A stretch of 43,475 nt of DNA from Acetatifactor sp. (GTDB lineage: Bacteria > Bacillota > Clostridia > Lachnospirales > Lachnospiraceae): NCBI GenBank assembly GCA_024693365.1, contig JAILLF010000006.1:1-43475 (forward strand). The letters run 5' to 3'. Below are positions 1 to 7,677 of the stretch, piece after piece. The first letter of the stretch is position 1; every line of letters begins with the position of its first letter. The notes beneath the pieces are model-generated. The model worked only from the letters and a program-made list of their open reading frames with translations, was not told the origin of the DNA and searched no databases. Position numbers and translations under genes: made by a program.

Positions 1-27
1 CATTCAAAGATAGAAAGAGGTTTTAAA

Positions 28-534
28 ATGAAATTATATATTATTACCGGCTGCTGCGGCTCAGGAAAATCTACCATGAAGGATGCCCTGGCGGCTCTTC
101 TTGGCAATGAAAAATACGCCTGTATAGATTGCGATGAAGTCGGACTGAACTGGTGGGATTATAAGGGAACAGACCATGAATCGAAATATAAAGACGATAC
201 TATGGCAAGGGCTGTGGAAATGGCAGCCGGAAAAGACCTTGTCTTTGTTTCCTGCATTAATCCGCAAGATTACATGTCATTACAGGTAATTCCCGAATGC
301 ATCGAAACCACGAATTTTATAGTTCTTTGTCCCGCTGATGAGGAAATAGTTAAAAGACTTAAAGCCAGACCCGCAGAAAGAGGCTTCACTTCCGATGAAA
401 TAATCGCGCCCCATGTTGAGTTTAATCGCTGGTTCAGAAGAAACAAAGGGAAGTTTTCCATGTTTATCGACAACACGGAGCAGACTGTTGAAGAAACTGC
501 GAAATTAATCGAGAAGTTTATAACCAGAAGTTAA
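28..534 (+). CDS. P-loop nucleotide kinase-like protein
   Basis: A 168-aa soluble protein that opens with a classical Walker A loop, GCCGSGKST at residues 8-16, directly after the first beta strand. This is the arrangement of small P-loop nucleoside/nucleotide kinases and shikimate-kinase-like proteins. No transmembrane segment is visible. The middle (around 97-115) has an LCPADEEIVKRLKAR stretch, resembling the strand and lid helix that follow in such kinases. The start is supported by AGAGG about 8 nt upstream of the ATG. It is the only plus-strand gene on the left side and converges with the minus-strand ABC operon. Its stop lies 17 nt before a 20-bp copy of the tRNA-Gly 3' end. The substrate cannot be deduced; a generic AAA/ATP-binding annotation is equally possible. 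Confidence 0.8.
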   Translation: MKLYIITGCCGSGKSTMKDALAALLGNEKYACIDCDEVGLNWWDYKGTDHESKYKDDTMARAVEMAAGKDLVFVSCINPQDYMSLQVIPECIETTNFIVLCPADEEIVKRLKARPAERGFTSDEIIAPHVEFNRWFRRNKGKFSMFIDNTEQTVEETAKLIEKFITRS

Positions 535-550
535 ATTTTTGTAGCAAAAA

Positions 551-570
551 AGCGGGTGATGGGAATCGAA
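551..570 (-). repeat. tRNA-Gly 3'-end copy 1 (att-like scar)
   Basis: The 20 bases here are identical to 18917-18936, the 3' terminus of the intact tRNA-Gly gene (acceptor 3' strand plus part of the T arm and discriminator base), on the same strand. The rest of a tRNA is absent. Such isolated 3' ends are what tyrosine recombinases leave at the distal junction of elements integrated into tRNA genes. A run of T follows on the minus strand. Confidence 0.7.
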
Positions 571-741
571 GGTGGAAGTCAATCGTCCAAAGTCCCGAAA
601 CCCCTGTAAAATCAACACTTTGAAAGGAGAGCGCAGCACTCTATTCTTTAAGTCACGCAAAAAGTCACGCAATATAGATCCTCTGGCAACAGATATACAG
701 TGGCATGCATAATAATCTATTGTTCCTGGCTCCCCGCCCAT
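571..741. other. Gene-free stretch with a tandem 10-mer
   Basis: No convincing gene. The 10-mer AGTCACGCAA occurs twice with a 2-nt gap (651-660 and 663-672) and once more at 6702-6711, beside the second tRNA-Gly scar. Short direct repeats close to an att core can be recombinase arm sites, but three copies of a 10-mer are weak evidence. The minus-strand open frame here owes its FDSHHPLF segment to the tRNA end and is not treated as a gene. Confidence 0.35.
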
Positions 742-1815
742 TTATGCAGGTTTTACGTATTTCACATATCCGACGATGCAGGAAACAACGCCATACAGGA
801 ACGCTGCCAGAACGGGCAGAAGTATCGGAATGCCGGTCTGGCCCGACGTAAGCAACAAGCGGCTTCCTGAAAGGATCCCCCCAAAGGTGAAGAGAAACAA
901 TGTCGGAACGGGGATCAAAAAGGGAATGCCCACAATGGCAACGCAGACCGCCATCAGGTTCGATGCCTTTTTGATCCACGCGGAAAGGCCAAAGGTAAAC
1001 GCAGCCAGGCATAATGCTCCGAAGATGCGCGTTGCCTCAATGATCAGATATCCCTGCCAAAGCGAGAGCCTTAAGGGACAGTCCGTCGCAAAAAACGTTT
1101 CTGAATAAATGGGGATGCCGCCCTCCCTAAGGAACCCCCTGATTGCGAAAACCACCGTCTCCAAAACCGCTCCAAGCAGACCGGCAGCGAGACAAATGAC
1201 AAGAATCGTTGACAGTTTTGCGGCATACAGCCTTCCGCGCCCCTCCTTTGCCGTAAGGAGAATGGATAGCATCCCGGAGCTTCTTTCCGCTCCGATGCTC
1301 TGCGCGGCCAGAAACACAAAGACAAGCGCCGTCAGGGCGTCGGGAATGGACAGCAGAAAAAACACGGTCTGCCATCCGTATTCATAGAAGTAATGCGCAG
1401 GCGCAAGCGCCTCATCCTGCCCAGCGAACTGCTCTGCCTTTTCCGCCCAAAGCTTTGACGAGTTTTCATGAAGATACGCCTGCTCCAGTTCGTCCTGCCA
1501 TTCCCTCCACTCTTCTTCGGAAAGTGCGCCTTCCCTGTGACTCATTTCCATGGAATCCTTCGCCGCCTTCACGGACTCGCAGTGATCCCGTTCGGAAATA
1601 ATGAATTCCGACTTTTCCGGCGTGTTTGCTCCGTGAAGCACCGCAAGGTATTGATCATACTGCTTCTGGCTCATCTTAATCCTGTCGTCCTTCAGTTCCG
1701 GCATCATGGCTGCCGTCAAAAGTCTTAAAAAAATGCAAACCGCAAGGATCAGCAAGCCCTTTTGCGTCACCAGTGCCTTCTTCATCTCACAGCGCCACAT
1801 CGCCATGTCCTTCAT
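742..1815 (-). CDS. ABC-2 type transporter permease (second permease)
   Basis: A 357-aa membrane protein. One hydrophobic segment lies near the N-terminus (KGLLILAVCIFLRLLTAAM). A long soluble charged region of about 120 residues follows, then five or so membrane segments in the C-terminal half, as in ABC-2 permeases whose large extracellular loop sits between TM1 and TM2. The start at 1815 is chosen because its ATG overlaps the upstream stop in an ATGA and has AAGGAGG at the right distance; a longer open frame exists but would overlap the previous gene. It is the last gene of the operon and presumably forms the membrane channel with the 1812-3047 permease and the 3044-3922 ATPase. The substrate is unknown. 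Confidence 0.85.
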   Translation of the reverse strand: MKDMAMWRCEMKKALVTQKGLLILAVCIFLRLLTAAMMPELKDDRIKMSQKQYDQYLAVLHGANTPEKSEFIISERDHCESVKAAKDSMEMSHREGALSEEEWREWQDELEQAYLHENSSKLWAEKAEQFAGQDEALAPAHYFYEYGWQTVFFLLSIPDALTALVFVFLAAQSIGAERSSGMLSILLTAKEGRGRLYAAKLSTILVICLAAGLLGAVLETVVFAIRGFLREGGIPIYSETFFATDCPLRLSLWQGYLIIEATRIFGALCLAAFTFGLSAWIKKASNLMAVCVAIVGIPFLIPVPTLFLFTFGGILSGSRLLLTSGQTGIPILLPVLAAFLYGVVSCIVGYVKYVKPA

Positions 1816-3047
1816 CTCAGCCTCCTTACAAATGCGCGGCTCCCCAGGTATGCAAACAAAATGCACGCCGCGGTCATGAACAGCGTCTGCAAATGAAGCC
1901 ACGGCACCGGATAACCGAATGCGTCAGCCACGTAATATGAAGCAAAAAACCTTCTCGGATCCGCGAGGGACGCGGGACCCGCAAGGTATTCCCTCCGCGG
2001 CAGGGCGTAAAGGAGCCTTAGAAAAACTCCCAGCAAAAGCACTCCCGCGGCGTAAGAGACTGCTCCGCCTGGCATGACTGCCGAAAGCGCTGCCAGCAGG
2101 ATCGCAACAAACACGCCTGCCAGCATCTGACACAAAAGCATGATAAGCGCGTACCCTCCAATGGGCAGCGTCCATGGGCAGTACCTTAGCTCCGCAAGCC
2201 TGCAGACTGACTCCTCATGACCGCAAAGCCCCACGGTCAGTCCCGTCCCTGCCAGGGATGCAAGCCAACACAGAAAAGCAACGGCTCCTCCGGTTATGCC
2301 GCAGGCGGCATACTTTGCAAACGCAGTCCTTCCCCTTCCGTTTCTTGTCGTCATCAAAAGCTCGCGGATTCCCTCGTCCTTTTCCCGTGTAAAGCTTCCG
2401 GCACTGATGAGCAGGATCAGAAGGAACGCGCAGACCGCGCTTTGCCTGCTAAACAAAAACCGGTCCCATCCAAGAACGATCCCCCGTGCTTCCTTTCGTT
2501 TTACGGAATACAATTCTATGATCCTCAGATTTCTTCTGATGGCATAATCGTCTTCGCTTCTGACCGCATCCCTTCCCAGTGCCTTGGCCGACTTGATCAC
2601 GCTCTCTGCGTCACCCTGAATCTCCCTGTTTTCGCGCATGAAATCCCGCACCATGAAAACGGCTTCCAGGTCACTTACCTTCTCCCCAAGAACGCCCGGC
2701 AATTCCGTCATCCCCTCTTGCGGGGGAAGAAACTCTGCGGTAAACACGTCTTCACCATATTTTTCGCGCATGCTTTTTTCAAAAGCTTCCCTCTCCAAAG
2801 CCGTCAACTCCGTGAAGACGCGTGACTTCTCCTTCCGTTCCTTCCCTGCATCGCGCACGTTCCTTACGTATGCCGGCAGGGAAATCGTCTGCACGCCCGC
2901 CGCTTTATTCTGCCGCATGGCGTCGGCATAGTCTCCCAGCAGCCAAAACGGAACGGCGCTTATCACGAGCAAAGCCACCGCGGCAACCTTGACGAACCTG
3001 TCCTTCAGGCTTTTTTTGAGTTCGTAAAGCACCAGCTTTCCCGTCAT
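1812..3047 (-). CDS. ABC-2 type transporter permease (first permease)
   Basis: A 411-aa integral membrane protein. After a short cytosolic start (KLVLYELKKSLKDRF) comes TM1, then a charged loop of roughly 170 residues and about five more membrane helices in the second half. The motif SFTREKDEGIRELLMTTRNGR after TM2 is typical of ABC-2 permeases, where the cytosolic coupling helix contacts the ATPase. Its ATG overlaps the ATPase stop codon by 4 nt and its own stop overlaps the next permease start by 4 nt, so all three are translationally coupled. Together they look like a heterodimeric exporter for a peptide, lipid or drug. Nothing in the sequence fixes the substrate. Confidence 0.87.
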   Translation of the reverse strand: MTGKLVLYELKKSLKDRFVKVAAVALLVISAVPFWLLGDYADAMRQNKAAGVQTISLPAYVRNVRDAGKERKEKSRVFTELTALEREAFEKSMREKYGEDVFTAEFLPPQEGMTELPGVLGEKVSDLEAVFMVRDFMRENREIQGDAESVIKSAKALGRDAVRSEDDYAIRRNLRIIELYSVKRKEARGIVLGWDRFLFSRQSAVCAFLLILLISAGSFTREKDEGIRELLMTTRNGRGRTAFAKYAACGITGGAVAFLCWLASLAGTGLTVGLCGHEESVCRLAELRYCPWTLPIGGYALIMLLCQMLAGVFVAILLAALSAVMPGGAVSYAAGVLLLGVFLRLLYALPRREYLAGPASLADPRRFFASYYVADAFGYPVPWLHLQTLFMTAACILFAYLGSRAFVRRLR

Positions 3048-3922
3048 TTCGTTTCTCCCGATTCATCACGAAAATAATACAGGTATGCATCCTCCAAGTT
3101 GGGATCAGCTTCCCTTGCCCCCTCCGGCCGCTCTCCCAAGATTCTGAGAATCACGTTCTCCCCGCTTCTCATCACGTTTCCGACAAGAACCTTTTCCTGC
3201 CAGGAAGCGACCTCATCCTGCCTTACTTCAAGCGTGAACACCTTACCACAAAGGCTCTCGCAAAGGTCCTTCGGCGTTCTGGCGTCAAGGAGCCTTCCGC
3301 TTCGAAGCAGCAGAATCTCCCGCGCCACGTATTCCACGTCCGACACCACGTGCGTCGTCCAGATCACAATCTTATTTAGCGCAACCGTTGAGATCACGTT
3401 TCTAAGGCGCACCCTCTCCCTCGGGTCAAGTCCGGCCGTCGGCTCATCCAGCAAAAGAAGCTCCGGGTCACCAATCATCGCCTGCGCGATGCCAAGACGC
3501 TGACGCATGCCGCCGGAATACTCGCCGATGCGTCTTTTCCCGTCCTCCCTCAGATTCACAAGGTCAAGCATCTCCTCAACCTTCCCGTCCAGTTCCTTTC
3601 CCGTAAGCTTCAGGCCCTTGACTGCGGCAACGTAGCGAAGGAACTCGTCAGCCCTGAAGTTTTTATAAAACCCGGGCGCCTGCGGCAGAAAACCAAGCGC
3701 CTCCCTGTAGGCCTTTCCTAGCTTTCTTACGTCTTCCCCGTTCCACGTAACCCTTCCGCTCGTTTCCCTTAAAATGCCCGCAATGATTTCGGCCAACGTG
3801 GTTTTGCCAGCGCCGTTCGGCCCCAGCAGCCCGTAGATGCCTTCCTTCAGGGAAAAGCTCACGCCGTCCAGCGCATGCTTTGATCCATACGTTTTTACAA
3901 GGTTTTCAACAGCTAACTCCAT
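3044..3922 (-). CDS. ABC transporter ATP-binding protein
   Basis: A 292-aa nucleotide-binding subunit with all core motifs: Walker A GPNGAGKT (34-41), signature SGGMRQR (136-142), Walker B LLLLDEP (155-161) and a WTTHV H-loop near 190. The extra C-terminal 80 residues resemble the accessory domain seen in ABC-2 exporter ATPases. GGGAGGAG precedes the ATG. The gene lies between the lipoprotein gene (14 nt upstream) and two permeases that overlap it in tandem. The operon probably encodes an export or resistance transporter controlled by the membrane-tethered sigma factor encoded at its head. Confidence 0.95.
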   Translation of the reverse strand: MELAVENLVKTYGSKHALDGVSFSLKEGIYGLLGPNGAGKTTLAEIIAGILRETSGRVTWNGEDVRKLGKAYREALGFLPQAPGFYKNFRADEFLRYVAAVKGLKLTGKELDGKVEEMLDLVNLREDGKRRIGEYSGGMRQRLGIAQAMIGDPELLLLDEPTAGLDPRERVRLRNVISTVALNKIVIWTTHVVSDVEYVAREILLLRSGRLLDARTPKDLCESLCGKVFTLEVRQDEVASWQEKVLVGNVMRSGENVILRILGERPEGAREADPNLEDAYLYYFRDESGETK

Positions 3923-3936
3923 GTTTACTCTCCTCC

Positions 3937-5043
3937 CTAATCAGGTAATTCCAGTTTTACCGCTTCTGCGTCGGAACCTGATTTCGGAACAAGAAACAGT
4001 TCCCTTACGTATACCTCTTTTTCATTGTACTGCGTCGTAACGGTTGCCTCCACGATCAGCCTGTCGTATCCCGGGACAACGAAAACATTCGATACTCTTG
4101 CATCAGGGATGGTCGCAATCTTCTCCGTCTTCCCCGGATCAGACTTTGACATGCGCCATACCTCGTTTCCGGGATCCTTCATCAGATTCTTCCATTTCGT
4201 AAAATACAGGTATTCGTCATCAAAGTTTTTGCAGAGTATGATTTCTTCCGATAGTTTCATTTTGTCGCTTCCGTCAAGATTGCAGCGGCATAAATAGTAA
4301 TCTTGATCATAAAAGTATATGTTCCGTCCGTCTACGTAGGTCGGATCCGCGTCCGGCAAAAAGAGCTCCTTCTCAGGTTTTTCTTTGGAAAGGTCAACTC
4401 GCGACAATCCTTTCGAAGTCTGCCCGTAGATCCATCCGTCTGCCACAAGATTATGATAATCCGTATAATCATCGATCAAAATCTTACTCTTCCCGTCTTT
4501 TTCATTGATCTCCACAAGCGAACTGTCCTTAGTTACGGCAAACAGTCTGCCGTCTCCGTGCCAGAAATTATAAACCGCGCCGTCGGAAATGGTTACAAAC
4601 TCTCCGTCCTTCCATTTCATGATCTTACAATCCGAATTCAGGGCATACAACTCCCCCTGATATACCTCCACGGCTGTACACGAAGGAATCGCACTCGGAT
4701 TTGTCGGATCCGGATTAAATGAGGTCACCTCACCCGTTTTTTTGTCCAATTCATACAACCGAAGGGAACCTGTATTCGAACCGGGTACTCTTTCCTTCAG
4801 CGTAATAAAAACAATCTTTCCCTGATAGTCCATAAAATTACCAGCCGGAGCATTAATCTGCATGTTTCCGTATGCATAGGAATCATCTGTCATCGTTTCC
4901 CTGTCTTTTTTCGCATTTACTTCAGATGAAATCGTCTCCATTTCAAAGACGTTTCCTGGATCCGATGCCGGCGTACACGCATTTAAGATCAGTACTGCCA
5001 ATGTTAAAAAGCTAACCTGAATACCTTTCATCTTTCTCTTCAT
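3937..5043 (-). CDS. Lipoprotein, DUF5050-like beta-propeller
   Basis: A 368-aa secreted lipoprotein. A positively charged start (MKRKMKG) is followed by a hydrophobic core and lipobox LNAC with Cys23, so it should be cleaved by signal peptidase II and anchored outside the membrane. The body consists of repeating short segments such as LYELDKKTGEVTSF, GELYALNSDCKIMKW and GRNIYFYDQDYYLCRCNLDG, which look like blades of a beta-propeller of the DUF5050 type. The start at 5043 has GGGAGG 5 nt upstream; the 7-codon longer frame lacks this support. It sits 11 nt after the sigma gene and before the ABC genes. It could be a sensor or substrate-capture partner of the exporter. Confidence 0.8.
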   Translation of the reverse strand: MKRKMKGIQVSFLTLAVLILNACTPASDPGNVFEMETISSEVNAKKDRETMTDDSYAYGNMQINAPAGNFMDYQGKIVFITLKERVPGSNTGSLRLYELDKKTGEVTSFNPDPTNPSAIPSCTAVEVYQGELYALNSDCKIMKWKDGEFVTISDGAVYNFWHGDGRLFAVTKDSSLVEINEKDGKSKILIDDYTDYHNLVADGWIYGQTSKGLSRVDLSKEKPEKELFLPDADPTYVDGRNIYFYDQDYYLCRCNLDGSDKMKLSEEIILCKNFDDEYLYFTKWKNLMKDPGNEVWRMSKSDPGKTEKIATIPDARVSNVFVVPGYDRLIVEATVTTQYNEKEVYVRELFLVPKSGSDAEAVKLELPD

Positions 5044-5054
5044 GCGACCTCCCG

Positions 5055-6485
5055 TCATTTCCAAAACTCCACCCCGTCTACTTCTACCCCCGCATATTCA
5101 TTCGGATCAATGAATTCACCAAAAACAAAACATGACCACTCCTTCTCACCAAAAGTATGCGCTCCGTCGGTAATCTCATATTTCATCCTTTCTCCGGACT
5201 CCTTTATGAACGTAACGTCACATAATCTTGTTTTGGGGAATAAGGAAGGATCATTGGAATACAATTCAAAGGAAGACAGAAATAGCTGGCGTCCATCCGC
5301 GTCATGCAGGGTATTACAGGTTACGTTAGGCGCCAAATTCACAGTAAATTCAATTCCTTCGAGAACATTCATAAGGGTTGCCGCAGACTCATCCAGAAAA
5401 CGCTCCGCAACTACGTCGTACGCATATAATTCGAGTTTCACGTCTTCACTAAGATCAATGCCTCCGCAATGTACAATGGATGCAGATCTTTTATCATCAC
5501 GGGCCATGGCTTCTTCCACATATTCATGACTATAACTTGTCACGATGATCGGAAGATCAAGACTTCTACCCGTTAAGTGATAGAATGGCCCGTCACTTCC
5601 GTCCGCATACTTGACGTAAAACGACGGCATAAAAATCCCTGCTTCAAGGCCATTAAAATGCCTTTTTCCATTCTCACTGATCGTCTCGCTAGTGAATATG
5701 ATCATTGCATTATGCCCGTCGGAAAGCAGCGCATCCAAAGTCAAATGATAATCATCGTTTTCTGACGTGAGATTTTTGATCACGTCAGGATTTTTCCGTG
5801 AAACCATGTCTGATTCGGAAATAAAATGCTCTACGTTATCGCGATGAAGAGCATAGCGGATCGTAAACGCACCTACGGGAACGGCTAATGCAAGAATGGC
5901 TACCGCAATGATTATCAGTCCGTTCGACATTCCTTTCTTTTCGATATATTTTCTCAATTTCTCGCGCGTGCGGTGAAGGATCGATTTTACTTTGCTTTCC
6001 GAAAAGCCGTATCTTTCAGAAATTTCCGAAATGCTTTCTCCTAGCCAGTAATGCCTTACGAAGATCATTCTTTTATCCTTAGAAAGCGATCCCAAAAAAT
6101 CGTTCATCTGTGTTTTCAGAATATCTTCCGATACCTCCGCGTCGCCTATGGAATCTGGGATGCATTCCTCCATCTCATGCGTCAGTTCCACAACCAAACC
6201 ATCCCTTTTTTCAGCTTTGTTTCGCCTAATAATGTCAACGGCCGTGAATCGGCAAATCCTTGCCAAGAACGGAAACAAATGCTCCGGGTTGTTTGGCGGT
6301 ATGGCATTCCATGCTTTCAAAAAAGTGTCATTCACACATTCCTCCGCGTCCCGTCTATCCAAAAGCAGAGAGGATGCCAGTCGATGAAGACTTTCACTAT
6401 ATTTTTGCGCACAATAAGTAGAAGCCTTCTCTTCGCGCGCCAGATAAAGCTCTACTATTTCCTTGTCCGTTATGGTGTTGTTCAT
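5055..6485 (-). CDS. Membrane-tethered ECF sigma factor (sigma fused to extracytoplasmic domain)
   Basis: A 476-aa single chain. Residues about 10-90 form sigma region 2 (AEECVNDTFLKAWN, then RFTAVDIIRR). Residues about 125-180 form region 4 with its helix-turn-helix (ISEISERYGFSESKVKSIL). Directly after this comes one membrane helix (188-208), then some 265 residues that would face outwards and resemble the sensor part of DUF4179/DUF5643 anti-sigma proteins. Both other sigma genes in this window have a separate anti-sigma gene overlapping by 4 nt; here the two are one reading frame and the cytosolic anti-sigma segment is missing. The start is the ATG at 6485, 7 nt after AGGAG; a TTG one codon earlier is less likely. 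It heads the lipoprotein-ABC operon and probably controls it. Confidence 0.85.
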   Translation of the reverse strand: MNNTITDKEIVELYLAREEKASTYCAQKYSESLHRLASSLLLDRRDAEECVNDTFLKAWNAIPPNNPEHLFPFLARICRFTAVDIIRRNKAEKRDGLVVELTHEMEECIPDSIGDAEVSEDILKTQMNDFLGSLSKDKRMIFVRHYWLGESISEISERYGFSESKVKSILHRTREKLRKYIEKKGMSNGLIIIAVAILALAVPVGAFTIRYALHRDNVEHFISESDMVSRKNPDVIKNLTSENDDYHLTLDALLSDGHNAMIIFTSETISENGKRHFNGLEAGIFMPSFYVKYADGSDGPFYHLTGRSLDLPIIVTSYSHEYVEEAMARDDKRSASIVHCGGIDLSEDVKLELYAYDVVAERFLDESAATLMNVLEGIEFTVNLAPNVTCNTLHDADGRQLFLSSFELYSNDPSLFPKTRLCDVTFIKESGERMKYEITDGAHTFGEKEWSCFVFGEFIDPNEYAGVEVDGVEFWK

Positions 6486-6589
6486 CAAAGTTCTCCTTTA
6501 GGCCTGAAAGATTACCTTGTTCACCCTAAATGTCGTAAAGTTGTTCGAAAAGGTTGCATTCTTGAAAAATTTCTATCCAATACTTTAAA

Positions 6590-6610
6590 GGGGATCCACA
6601 ATGGATCCCC
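6590..6610 (-). terminator. Hairpin upstream of the tethered-sigma operon
   Basis: A perfect 9-bp stem (GGGGATCCA / TGGATCCCC) with a 3-nt loop. On the minus strand it is followed by TTTAAAGT, a weak U-tract. It could end transcripts coming from the scar and relic region before the sigma operon begins. Confidence 0.45.
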
Positions 6611-6701
6611 TCTAATGTTATTCATTCGACTCGATTTCATAAATGCCATGGCTATCAACTTACCATCAACTAAAAATCTAGCCCAATTTGGTTCCCCAGG
6701 C

Positions 6702-6774
6702 AGTCACGCAACTACAAATGCCCGAAATACTCACCGTTTTCGGGCGAAAAAAAGAGCGGGTGATGGGAATCGAA
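6702..6774 (-). repeat. tRNA-Gly 3'-end copy 2 with terminator hairpin (att-like scar)
   Basis: Positions 6755-6774 repeat the 3' end of tRNA-Gly exactly (20 of 20 with 18917-18936 and with 551-570). On the minus strand a T-run and a GCCCGAAA/TTTCGGGC hairpin (6720-6745) follow. The hairpin and the next CAACTACAAATG (6709-6720) also occur beside copy 3 at 18729-18786, so the duplicated unit is a tRNA end plus its terminator. The 10-mer AGTCACGCAA at 6702 is shared with 651-672. No integrase gene is in reach. Confidence 0.7.
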
Positions 6775-6919
6775 CGGTTTCAGGCATCCGAAAACGCTTA
6801 TAGAAAGGGGCTTTGCGGCATCGGGAACCTCCTGGTAGACCCTTGGTCGACCCACCAAAAATCGAAAATGAGCATAAGTGACCTCGTGTTTTATCCTTAA
6901 CTTCTCCAAATTCTTATAA

Positions 6920-7189
6920 CTAAAATCTCTTGCCATTATATTCTTTATGCGAAATAAACGGCAGCCCGATGGCAGACTGTCTAGTGTGATGCGTCATGGA
7001 GTAGGAGAGCAATCCGACCCCCAACTCTGCCGCAATCTGCTCCATAATGGCCGTCTTCCCAATGCCGGGAGGGCCAACCAGAAAATTGAGCCGTTGCTTC
7101 TCGATTGGAATTATGTAATTACCAAGATCGCCTTTCGTAAAACATGCAGTGATTGAATTTTTTACTTGTTCCTTAGCTTTTTTGATGTT
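6920..7189 (-). pseudogene. AAA ATPase fragment (MoxR-like), N-terminal remnant
   Basis: The minus strand stays open for 90 codons and encodes KAKEQVKNSITACF, then NYIIPIEKQRLNFLVGPPGIGKTA and MEQIAAELGVGLLSYSMTHH. It thus contains a perfect Walker A loop (GPPGIGKT) and the strand that follows in MoxR-like AAA ATPases. The frame has no usable start codon, with a TAG just upstream (7190-7192), and ends at TAG 6920, far too early for an AAA domain: Walker B and sensor motifs are missing. It is a decayed leftover next to att-like scar 2, consistent with deletion inside a former mobile or accessory segment. Confidence 0.75.
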
Positions 7190-7677
7190 CTAATTACTGA
7201 TCCCCCTATTCTTCCAATAGCAGGCTTTCCATACCGTCGCACTCGGGCCATCGTTGTTTTTTTCTTCCAAGAGAATTGCAAGACAGTTTACGATGCTCTT
7301 TCTCTCATTTGCAACATTAATGCATACATAACTTATCTCATCACTACACAAAAAACAAACATTGGGGCATTCTCCCGAAACTAACGTAAAGCACTATACC
7401 AATCCCCATAAAAACGCCACTCTGGAGAAGTTGCGGAAGACTTTTCTGTACCGAGAATACCAAAATCATACCAAATAATGTGATAGAATTTAAAAGTAAA
7501 AAGCCCAAGAGCCATGAATTCTCAGGCTTTTAGGAAAAATTGAAACATGCTGGCAGCCGGACTTGAAGGCTGGAATCAGACTAAGAAACCAATAGAATAA
7601 GGAGGTTTGGAGCACCGACTACTTCAAATCCACCTGCTGGTCGACCTTTTTAGCATTTTCAGCATGCACTGTAAATA
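7190..7677. other. Gene-free stretch
   Basis: No open frame here resembles a protein. It holds AT-rich sequence between the AAA relic and the split M56 gene, plus one terminator-like hairpin (7498-7532). Confidence 0.5.
7498..7532 (-). terminator. Probable terminator of the split M56 operon
   Basis: The stem AAAAGCC / GGCTTTT is extended by GAG/CTC after a small bulge. On the minus strand it ends in GGGCTTTTT, a fair U-tract. It lies about 145 nt downstream of the stop of the 7678-10473 frame, where the operon should end. Confidence 0.55.

Noticed and set aside
505..741. A minus-strand frame encoding ...TSTFDSHHPLF...
   Set aside because: The conserved-looking FDSHHPLF is the translation of the tRNA-Gly 3' end; the same appears at 6712-6936. 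These are artefacts of the repeated tRNA end.
7554..7573. Stretch resembling a tRNA anticodon arm (CAGCC...GGCTG)
   Set aside because: The loop length is wrong and there is no acceptor or T arm around it; taken as chance.
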